Below are positions 55,947 to 64,000 of a stretch of DNA of 64,000 nucleotides, piece after piece (position 1 is the stretch's first letter; each line of letters starts with the position of its first letter). The notes beneath the pieces were generated by a model. It made no database searches. It saw nothing but the letters and a program-made list of their open reading frames with translations, and was not told the DNA's origin. This stretch comes from Heloderma charlesbogerti (Eukaryota; Chordata; Lepidosauria; Squamata; Helodermatidae): the NCBI GenBank assembly GCA_026122225.1, contig JANEZZ010003061.1, positions 3,844,001-3,908,000 of the forward strand, given 5' to 3'. The translations under genes and the position numbers were made by a program.

Positions 55947-56070
55947 ACGTAAGAGCCATGCTGGATCAAACCAAGGGTCCATCTAGTCCAGCGTTCTGGT
56001 CAAACAGTAGCCAGCTGTTGACGGCAAACCCACAAGCAGGACATGAGTGCAACAGCACTCTCCTGATCCT
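55947..56070 (-). mobile_element. CR1-like LINE (family 2) 3' UTR
   Basis: GTAAGAGCCATGCTGGATC, CCAAGGGTCCATCTAGTCC and the ACAGTAGCCAGC word on the plus strand are the complement of the family's 3' end. Confidence 0.75.
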
Positions 56071-56871
56071 TTTCATTGATGAAGGTACTGAAGTAATGAC
56101 AGGTTACTTGTTTTACTTTTTTTAGGCTTAATCACCATAGTGTTCCTGTTTAAAAGTATGATTCCAGACAGGCTTTTAAAAGAGACAACTTTTTAGCATT
56201 ACAAGTTTAGTTCTGAATTATTAAAGATACACAGAAGGAAATGTCTCTTGTGTTAAATAATAAGTCCAAAGGAACATTTGGAAAACATTGAGAAACACTG
56301 TGCTTCAAGATAATTTCAAATCAAATACCTGTGTAAAAGCTTTGATACCGTGAAGTAAACAAATTTAAGGTAACTTAACTTAATGGCAGAACAATTCCAA
56401 CTCCCATATCCAGTTTGCTGGAGGAGGTTAGGATTAAGCAAAGGTGCCCTTCCAGAGGAGAGGAACTCCACTGCTGCAAGGCCCCCCACTGTGCCCGTTG
56501 TAGAACGCTCCCACTGGCAGTGTTCCAGCTGGCAGTAGCAAGCATAAGGTCCCAAAATGCGGCATTGTGGGGACAGGAGGAGCCAGCTTTGAATTTGCCT
56601 GGAGCTGGCATAGCTGACTCCCTCACCCAATTGGGGAGAAATGTGAAATAAAAAGTTCTGCTGAGTTTAAAAGCCCAGTAAAATCACCACTCCTGCACCT
56701 TCTTCCCTGGCTTGCACAAGCTGGCAGGGCTTGGGACAAGGAGGTAGATTTACTCCTCCTCATTACCACTTGAGATTGCACTGTAAGAAGCGTGATTCTT
56801 CTATGTCTGAAAATGGGTTTTTAATTTTTTTTTCTTTTGCTTGAATCCTGTACCCACTTTCCTGGGATTAA
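56071..56871. other. Intergenic, no gene recognised
   Basis: Chance frames only; a minus-strand frame at 56630-56316 has no recognised domain. Confidence 0.5.
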
Positions 56872-57219
56872 GGGAGCAATCCTACTGGGATAGGTGGTTG
56901 CCTCCGGACTCGGAGGCGACCCCCTATCCAATGCAGGGCAGGAGAAGCGCAGAGGGGATCTCCCCTCTGCATTTCAGCCGCCCTGCATTTGTGGCTAGAC
57001 AGCGGATTTCGAGTGGCTAGCCATGGGAAGGCAGAGCGGGGGAAGCGGCTGTCGGACAACACATAGGATGTGTCGTACTGGCATTTTCGCCTTCCGTGCC
57101 CCAGAACACCCCATTTTCGCCTCTCCACGCTCCTCTTAGAATAGTGCAGGGCTATTCTGAGCTGCCTGGAATATCCTCTGGCTGTCTAGCCGCTGACTAG
57201 CGGCCATAGGATTGCTCCC
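56872..57219. mobile_element. PIF/Harbinger-like MITE, 348 bp
   Basis: Termini GGGAGCAATCCTA and TAGGATTGCTCCC are perfect 13-bp inverted repeats flanked by TAA on both sides (56869-56871, 57220-57222). The interior contains GGGGATCTCCCC-type and other small palindromes. A small hairpin copy (57222-57280) abuts its right end. Confidence 0.75.
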
Positions 57220-57409
57220 TAAGTCTCTTTGAACTCAATAGGACTTGCTTCTAAGTAGATATCTATAGGATTGCACAGGAAATCATCAGTGGACCTCAAC
57301 TTTAGCATGGAATAAGGAGTGTATGATTTCTCCAGAGGAAGGTTAAAGGCAGCAGCGGCACAAGATGCCCTGCCACCTCAGGCAGGAGGATGCAAGATGA
57401 TGCCTCCCC

Positions 57410-57985
57410 CCCACCCCTGATGAGAGATCGGGCAGGGGGTCCCTCCAGAGAGGTGGCCAGGCCTGAATTCCACACTTTGAGGGGTCCTTCCTCAAAATGC
57501 GGCACTGTAGGTGGCCCTGGAGGCTGCCTGTATGGGCGACCTCTGTACAGGCAGTCTGCAGGGCCATCTCTCAGTGCTGTACTTTGAGGAAGGATCCCTC
57601 AAAGTACAGCATTTAGGTCTGGACGCCTCTTCGGAGAGGCTGCCCACCCGATCTCTCATCTGGGATTACTCTTCCAGAGTGAGAGATCGGGGGAGGCCGC
57701 CTCTCCGAAGAGGTGCGTTGGCTACTTTGTGCAACTGACGCAGCTCTCCAGAGAGGCCACTTACCCACCTGATCTCTTGTTTGGGCATACTCATAAAGCG
57801 AGAGATTAGGCAGGCTACTTCTCCAGAGAGCCGACCTGCCCAGTCTCTCACTCTTGAGTCCTCTCCCAAGCAAGAGATTGGTCGGACAGTCTCTGGAAAA
57901 CCCACCCACCTGATGTCTTGCTTTGTGAGATAGCTCAGAGTGAGAGATTTGTGTGGAGGTGGCTTGTCCTCCAAGGAGCCCTGCT
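57410..57985. repeat. Array of tandem imperfect hairpins
   Basis: At least five fold-back units lie side by side. 57576-57612 has 15-bp arms TGCTGTACTTTGAGG / CCTCAAAGTACAGCA. 57626-57713 has arms CCTCTTCGGAGAGGC / GCCTCTCCGAAGAGG plus CCCGATCTCTCA / TGAGAGATCGGG. 57744-57830 has arms around CTCTCCAGAGAG and GATCTCT / AGAGATT. Weaker units lie at about 57834-57897 and 57900-57985. Spacer and arm sequences resemble each other (GATCTCTC, TCCAGAGAG), so the array probably arose by duplication. Confidence 0.7.
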
Positions 57986-58496
57986 TGCCACTCTTCTACT
58001 GTGGCATTCACGGCTGCCGTGCCCACAAGGGCCTCCCGATCTGCTGCCCGAGCAGGGGCTTCACCCTGCATCGCAAGGAGGGCCAGCCCTGGTTAAAGAC
58101 CTTGGACAGTTTGGTTGGCAGGATCTTCTGAAGTTCTCCAGACATTTTTCTTGCTGTCTTTCTCAATAGACTTACTGTGCCAAGCTGGCTAGACAGCTGC
58201 CTTGGGTGTATAAAACAAAACAGAAAGTTCGGGCATTTTAAAAAAATAAAAGTAAATAGATTTAATTAAATATGAGACTCTTTTGTTCCCCTGAAAGAGG
58301 GTCTAGATCTTTTGAGGGACAGTGATGTGCATACCAAGTTTCATTTTGATAGCGGAACAATCAAGGGAAATGTCACATTACAAACAAAGAGTACTAAATG
58401 AGCAAATTAAATGAAGGCTTGACTTTGCTCAGCTAGAATACTGAACATAATGTAATCTACTTTCATATGGGTTTACAAAGCTAAAAGGATACTTAC

Positions 58497-58595
58497 AATT
58501 TTTATTTTCTTCCAGTTGGCAGTAGTTGTGTGGAACAATTTCTCTAATGTCACACTCATCATGCCATTTGGAGCTCCTTATGCTATAGGGAAGAT
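58497..58595 (-). CDS. Possible coding exon of an unknown gene
   Basis: A 99-nt minus-strand segment is bounded by the acceptor CCTTAATTCTGCAG and a consensus donor ATT|GTAAGTATCC. It is open in the frame 2 + 32 codons + 1 (LPYSIRSSKWHDE, then CDIREIVPHNYCQLEENKN), a symmetric phase-1 exon. I do not recognise the sequence, and no partner exons were found nearby. The opposite strand is also open with a fair acceptor, so this may be chance. Confidence 0.3.
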
Positions 58596-58976
58596 CTGCA
58601 GAATTAAGGCAATTGTAAAGAATGACTTTTGCCAGGAAATAGTTTAGAGAACAGAGCAGCTCTTGGTCAAGTTCAGGTAAGTCTCATTCCTTCCAGTACT
58701 CAACTTGTCTGATCCCAGGCCTATCAACTTGGAAGTAAGGAAGTAATGAAATTTCTGCAAACAGGCAGAGCGGTCCCAAGTGAGGCCCTTCTCAGGGGAA
58801 TGGAACAGCTTTAGCTCTAGCTGAACCAAAGCCGGCTCTTATTTGTCCCTGAAATACCCCCATTTTGGGGCATGTCACTGACAGTGGGAGAACTGCTGGT
58901 ATTCGCATCTCACCCGTGGAGTGCTCTGAGGGTGCAGTGGGGCCTCTGCTATGGTGGACCCCTCTTGCTGGCAGAG

Positions 58977-59328
58977 ATTAGTGGAGGGGCATGTGGTTAA
59001 GACGCTGAACTGCAGACTGGAAGGTCAGCAGGATAGCAGTCCGAGACCCAAGTGCTGCGTGACGGAGTGAGCTCCCGTCTTCAGTCCCAGCTTCTGCCAA
59101 CCTAGCAGTTCGAAAGCAAGAAATTGCAAGTAGATAAACAGGTACCGCTTCGGCGGGAAAGGTAACAGCGTTCCGTGCATGTCGGTGTTCAGTCACGCCG
59201 GCCACATGACCACGGAAGCGTCTTTGGACAGCGCTGGCTCTTCGGCTTAGAAATGGAGATGAGCACCACACCCTAGAGTCAGACACGACTGGTTGGGGAC
59301 ACCTTTTTTTACCTTTATCTCCATGGTA
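58977..59328 (+). mobile_element. Sauria-type SINE
   Basis: The head has tRNA-like promoter words (GTGGTTAAGACGCTG and CAGTCCGAGACCC). The conserved body includes GCCGGCCACATGACC, GGACAGCGCTGGCTCTTCGG and AGAAATGGAGATGAGCACCA. The tail GAGTCAGACACGACTGG is shared with BovB, ending in TTTTTACCTTTAT. This family is restricted to squamates and uses BovB for mobility, so it is strong evidence for the host group. Confidence 0.92.
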
Positions 59329-62229
59329 TCCTATTTCCCCCTTAGTGATAAATATCAAGGGGGGGGGAATTGTACCTGAAGTATACGAGCGTGTGTGTGT
59401 GTGTATATAAATGTCTCTCACCAAATGGCCAAACAAGGATTTATGTTCAGTGGCTTTCAGGACATATGAAATTTTGAAGGTGTCAGTTGAGGCAGGGGGA
59501 GGAAATTGGTCTGCTTGAATTGTTAGCATTTCTTGAAACGGCTACTTTCTTTGGCAATGATAGAACTTGAGTGATAGGTATGCTGAGTGAAGGCAGTGCC
59601 AAGTCCTTAGTACAGTAATTCCTACTGCTACTTCAGTGGACTAACAAGATCTTACAGTGCACTCCTGTACATGTCTACTCAGAAGTATGCCTCATTGAGT
59701 TCAATAGGACTTACTCCTGGGTAAGTGTGTATAGAATTACAGCCTTACTCAGTTGATTGTATTACTTTTAATTGGTCAAAGCTGCATAAGTCTGCATATG
59801 AATAAAACCATACTTTTGAAGAAAGAAAAATACTTTGTTTTTAGATGTTGTCTGTAGCATCATGCACCATTTTAGAGACATTCCCTCCTGTTTGTAAGAG
59901 GGAATGGGAAATGCCTCTTTTAGAAATTGTAGCTGAGGGTGTATTGTGCACACTCATTTATATATCTAGTTTAAAATATATTACTGACTGTTGTAAGGTT
60001 GCTTCCAAGCTTTATTATTATATAACATAATTTCATATTATTATTATTATCATCATCATCATCATTACTATAAGACTAAGTAAGATTTTTGGTTGGTTAG
60101 ACTGTTAAGCTTTATTATTACTATTATATTTAACTTAAGGGCAATATATAGTTACTGGGAATGAATTGTAGGCCTGCTTCCTTGTTATAAGACTGATGAT
60201 ATGATATTGAAATGTAGGGTTGATTATTCAGTTGTAATATTGTTAATGTTATAGGTAGAGTTTGTAAAGGAGAATGGGATCTGAAGCCTGTGTGTACTGG
60301 AGTTTAAATTTAACCATTTAAAAAAGAAAAAGAAAAAATTTACTCTTTTTTTCTTCTTCTTTTCCTTTCTTCTCCTTTTCATTATTGTTGTGTCCTCCTA
60401 AGAATATTGTATTGTTGGGAAATTGTAGTTATTGATCAGGTTGTTGGTATTGTTCATTTCATTTATAAAGACAAAAATAAAGTATTTTTTTTTAAATGTA
60501 GCTGCCATTTCTAACTTTTATAATTACTCTTATTGATTAACCTTAAAATATTTTGTCCACTTATTCAGGGACACCTTTTTAGTTGATCCAAAGACTTTTA
60601 GTCAATTAATCAGTGAAATTAATTAAGTATTGTAGCCCTAATTACTCATATTTAAAATTTAATGTTACATTTAATCTTTGAGCTGAAATTCTGATTCTCC
60701 AGAATCGGGCCTCTGACAAATATGAACCCATTAAATTACACATTATATCTTTAACTTTCTTGTGCCCCGCAGATTCTGTTGCGCAAGCGGTGGGTCCCAC
60801 CGATTTTGTTGCACAAGCAGGACCCACCACCTGCACAACAAATATTTAGTGCTTCCCAGAGGAAGCCCTGAAACAAGCGGAAACACTTGTTTATCAGTTG
60901 GGACAGGTTGGCAGACGTCCCTTATGTGAGCTCCACCAACTTGCCCATTCCAGAAACGTGTGTTTTCATTTGTTTTCAGCTGGGCCCAAAAGCTTTAAAC
61001 CTTTGTTCTGCAAGTGGTGGGTGCCGCTTGTGGACAGGAATTGGTGAGGTGCAAGAAAATTGGTGGTGGTGTAAGTGCCCCATTGGACTCTGCCTAAGGT
61101 GTTTATTGTTACACAGCCTTTATTTCCCAAATGATTTCTATAAACTATATAATAAGACTTTTATAGAAAGACGAAGATGTAAAATTATTGGAACTTTATT
61201 TGATTTGTACCCTGCCTTTCTACAAAGAAAAATGGCACTCAAGAAATCATAAACCTATGGAGGATTTTTTTTAATCCTCTCTGTAAGATTCCCAGCATAG
61301 TTATTTATCCCATTCCTTATTACAATTATTGATATAGTGTATTTTTTTACTGATACACATTTAGAGATGCTCCAAGTCATGCTCAGTTTCCCAACATGTG
61401 AGCAGAGTCACCATATGGAAGAAAATGTGCATTCTTGACAGTTTGGGTTTTGTTCTGTTGAGTTCTGTGTTTCTGGGCTTGTTCTGGTTAGATGCTGTAG
61501 CAGTCAATTAATGTAGTTCTAATCTAAAACCCACATGTGAAAGAAACACTAGGTTATTCTGCCACTGCCACCAGATGTGACGGAACAGCATGTGGGTTAT
61601 CCCGTCTGTTTCTTTTTGTCTAAATTAACTTTGAGGCTTGGGCCTATAGAGCACACTGCCGCAGTTTTTAATATAGTTAATTAGACCTTACTATTTGGGA
61701 ATGCTGCCTTAACTATAAAAACTTTTAACTGCTGCAACTAGAATATGCCCTCTGTACTTAAAAGAAACTCAGTTGCCTGGTTCCCATGGCATAGGATTGA
61801 CACCACCACTACCAACAACCTTTCAAAATGAAGAAAAAATAAGATGTTCATTAATGGAAATTATTTACAGAAGTGAATGAAATGTCACTCTTTCCCAGCT
61901 AAATAAAATCTCAATAGTTTTTCCTTCAGACCAGTTTTCCCTAAATTCCACCCCACAAACAGGAACAGGTTTAGGAGGTTCCTAAGCTTCCTTACAGACA
62001 GGAATAGGTGCTGTTGGCCATTTATATTGTACAGCAGTCTTCCTCCGCCTCCAGTTCTTCCTGCTTCTTCTGGCTTCTAGGATGATTCAGATATTTTAGG
62101 GACTAGTTTCTGATGTTCCCTCTGGTCAGATATAAAATAGGAACCTAATATATATAATGTATAACTTGGTTTGCTCAAAAAATTATCAAGTTTGGTATAT
62201 TAAATTTAAAAGTAAAGTTTTTTCAGACA
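59329..62229. other. Intergenic, no gene recognised
   Basis: Contains a small hairpin MITE at 59655-59745 and an (ATT)/(ATC) run at about 60034-60066. 60300-60500 with an AATAAAG and poly(T/A) stretch may be a worn LINE 3' end. The open frame at 60887-61252 shows no domain. Confidence 0.45.
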
Positions 62230-62418
62230 GTGGCCCAGTTCGCACAATCACCTTAGCTCAAACAAGCCACAGTGCCATCTGCCTAATTAGCTGCCCAGCT
62301 GCGGCTTGCCTTGTTGTCTGAACCTGGGCAGCATGGCTTGTTAGAAGGGGAAACAACCTTCAAATAACGCATGGCCTATTGCTTGTTTACACTACAGTGA
62401 TCGTGTGAACCAAGCCAC
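62230..62418. mobile_element. Palindromic MITE
   Basis: Left end GTGGCCCAGTTCGCACAATCAC, right end GTGATCGTGTGAACCAAGCCAC; the arms continue inward with AAACAAGCC and a GCTTGTTT partner. About 189 bp. Confidence 0.65.
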
Positions 62419-62523
62419 TAATTGCAAACTTACTAAATGACTTTACTTTTAAAAGTTTCTAATTTTTAAAGATAATTTTATGAGCAAACCAAGTCATACA
62501 TAATGTAATATATGTTCTTAAAG

Positions 62524-62659
62524 CAGCCTTCCCCAACCTGATGCCCACCAGATGTTTTGAACTACAACACCCAGCATTCCTGATCATTGGCACTGCTGCC
62601 TGAGGCAGATGTGAACTGAAGTCCAAAATATCTGCAGGGCACCAGGTTGGGGAAGGCTG
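62524..62659. mobile_element. hAT-like hairpin MITE with 8-bp target duplication
   Basis: Ends CAGCCTTCCCCAACCTG and CAGGTTGGGGAAGGCTG are perfect 17-bp inverted repeats. Flanks TCTTAAAG (62516-62523) and TCCTAAAG (62660-62667) match at 7 of 8 bases. The interior word ACAACACCCAGCATTCCTG is typical of a very common squamate hairpin family. Confidence 0.85.
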
Positions 62660-63154
62660 TCCTAAAGCAACAAAGTGACTTTAGATTTGTGAAGTGTGCT
62701 AAAAAAAAAAGAAAAGTATTGCTTATATTTTTCAATTTTTCCCAAATTTCTGTGTCCCCCCTCAACCCAGGTTTTTTTCCACCGCTTCAGAATTTCTGGA
62801 CATTTTACATTTCTTGTAAGGGGGGGTGGGGGGGCTAGACTTTGCCACTTTCTTCCACAGGATCCAAACTCTTCCTCAGATTAACAGCTGCTCTGGAATT
62901 GTTCAATATTTGAACAAGCAAGTAAGTTTTTATGGAGTTTGACTCGGAGTAGGGAAGCTTTCTCCTGATGGGTTTCTCTCAGCCCTTGCTCTGCTACACT
63001 CAGGCTGAAAGCCTTCCCTTGGTTTCTTCTTCAAGGGCTTCTCTAAACCTCCTGGCTCTTGGAAATAAAGAGAAAAGGGTTCATTTCATCAGATATTGTA
63101 TAAGACTAAGCATTTCTTCTGAATGAACTGATTATTTTGCCCCTGAAGGAAAAT

Positions 63155-63345
63155 CATAGGAACTAAGAAGAGCCATGGTGGATGAGACCAAGGGTCCTAC
63201 TAGTCCAGTATTCTGTTTACACAGTGGCCGACCTGCTGCCAGTGGGAAACCCGCAAGTAGGCAATAGCACCCTCCTGCTCATGTACCCCTGCATACTGCC
63301 TCTGATACTGGAAGTAATATATAGCTCTCATGAATAGTAGTCTTG
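63155..63345 (-). mobile_element. CR1-like LINE (family 2) 3' UTR
   Basis: Plus strand reads AGAGCCATGGTGGATGAGACC, then ACACAGTGGCCGACC and ACTGCCTCTGATACTGGAAG, the complement of the family-2 3' UTR. Confidence 0.75.
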
Positions 63346-63356
63346 CCTTGAAATTG

Positions 63357-64000
63357 CAGAGATGACTTAGTGGATAAAGTAGCAGTTACAGGAACTCTGG
63401 GGGAAAGTGACCATGTTGTACTTGAGTTCTTGGTTCTAAGGGAAGCAAAAGCTGAGCGTAGTCAAACGCGTACCCTGGATTTTAGGAAAGCTGATTTTAA
63501 TAAACGCATAACAATGATCAGTAAGGTCCCATGGCAAGCGACGCTAACGAGAAAAGGAGTCCAACATGGGTGGGAGCTTTTAAAAAAGGAAATTCTCAAG
63601 GCACAATCACAAACAATTCCAACAAGAAGAAAAAGTGGAAGACAACAGAAGAAGCCAATGTGGCTTCACAAAAAGCTTAGTGATGACCTGAAAACAAAAA
63701 AGAACACATATAGGAAGTGGAAAGAAGGCCAAGTAACAAAGGAAGAGTACAGGCAGGTAGCACAGAATTGCAGGGGTGGCGTCAGGAAGGCTAAAGCTGA
63801 GAATGAGCCAAGGTTAGCGAGGGATGCTAAAAACAACAAAAAGGCTTTCTTCAGCTACGTGCATAGTAAAAGGCAGAGGAAAGAAATGGTGGTTCAGCTA
63901 TTAAATAAGGATGGCAAAACGATAACAGATGACAAAGAAAAGGCAGAGGTGCTCAATTCCTACTTTGGCTCAGTCTTCTCCCAAAAGAGGGGCTATGACC
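63357..64000 (+). mobile_element. Second CR1 copy, ORF2 fragment running off the window
   Basis: From CAGAGATGACTTAGTGG onward it matches the CR1 at 49430-53565 starting at 51281, with only scattered differences (for example CAACATGGG for CAAGATGGG). It is 5'-truncated at 63357, inside the endonuclease region, and continues past the right edge. Confidence 0.93.

Noticed and set aside
57410..57985. CRISPR-like array
   Set aside because: Repeats are palindromic and unequal, spacers are not unique sequences of constant length, and the genome is a vertebrate.
57613..58071. 152-codon minus-strand frame
   Set aside because: It reads through the tandem hairpins; the repeats themselves explain the repeated residues.
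58978..59529. 183-codon minus-strand frame
   Set aside because: Antisense reading of the Sauria-type SINE and its flank.

Overview
The window looks like nuclear DNA of a squamate reptile (lizard or snake). The repeat content points there: young L2-clade and CR1 LINEs, a BovB/RTE 3' end, a Sauria-type SINE, tRNA- and 5S-headed SINEs, and many short palindromic DNA transposons. No bacterial-style operon is present. This assignment rests on family recognition by eye, not on a database search.

One protein-coding gene dominates. USPL1 (a SUMO-specific isopeptidase of Cajal bodies) lies on the minus strand. Its promoter sits in a CpG island near 48.2-48.5 kb. A non-coding first exon ends at 48245. 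Eight further exons run down to a stop codon at 19673. The splice sites I chose keep one open frame of 1,095 codons including stop (1,094 aa, about the length of the human protein), with the catalytic Cys, His and Asp all present. The start codon is preceded by three upstream ATGs in exon 2.

Left flank (1-19 kb): a 5'-truncated L2 LINE at the window edge, two copies of a roughly 1-kb DNA repeat in opposite orientations, an intact tRNA-Asn(GTT) and tRNA-Val(AAC) 0.5 kb apart with Pol III terminators, a 5S-rRNA-derived SINE joined to a CR1 tail, an L2 endonuclease fragment, an L2 reverse-transcriptase copy on the minus strand, and two palindromic MITEs just downstream of USPL1.

USPL1 introns (21.6-48.2 kb): decayed L2 and CR1 pieces, SINEs and palindromic MITEs. 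Intron 1 also holds a 5.7-kb endogenous retrovirus in the same orientation as the gene (LTRs 37300-37752 and 42592-43039, tRNA-His primer-binding site, gag/protease joined directly to the integrase tail, env mostly lost). A 392-bp BovB 3' end with an 11-bp target-site duplication is nested inside it.

Right flank (48.6-64 kb): a nearly intact CR1 LINE (ORF1 with an SGNH-esterase domain; ORF2 with endonuclease and reverse transcriptase, broken by one nonsense codon), a series of hairpin units at 57.4-58.0 kb, one possible 99-bp coding exon at 58.5 kb, a Sauria-type SINE, palindromic MITEs, and a second CR1 copy running off the right edge. HMGB1, the usual vertebrate neighbour upstream of USPL1, is not visible here.
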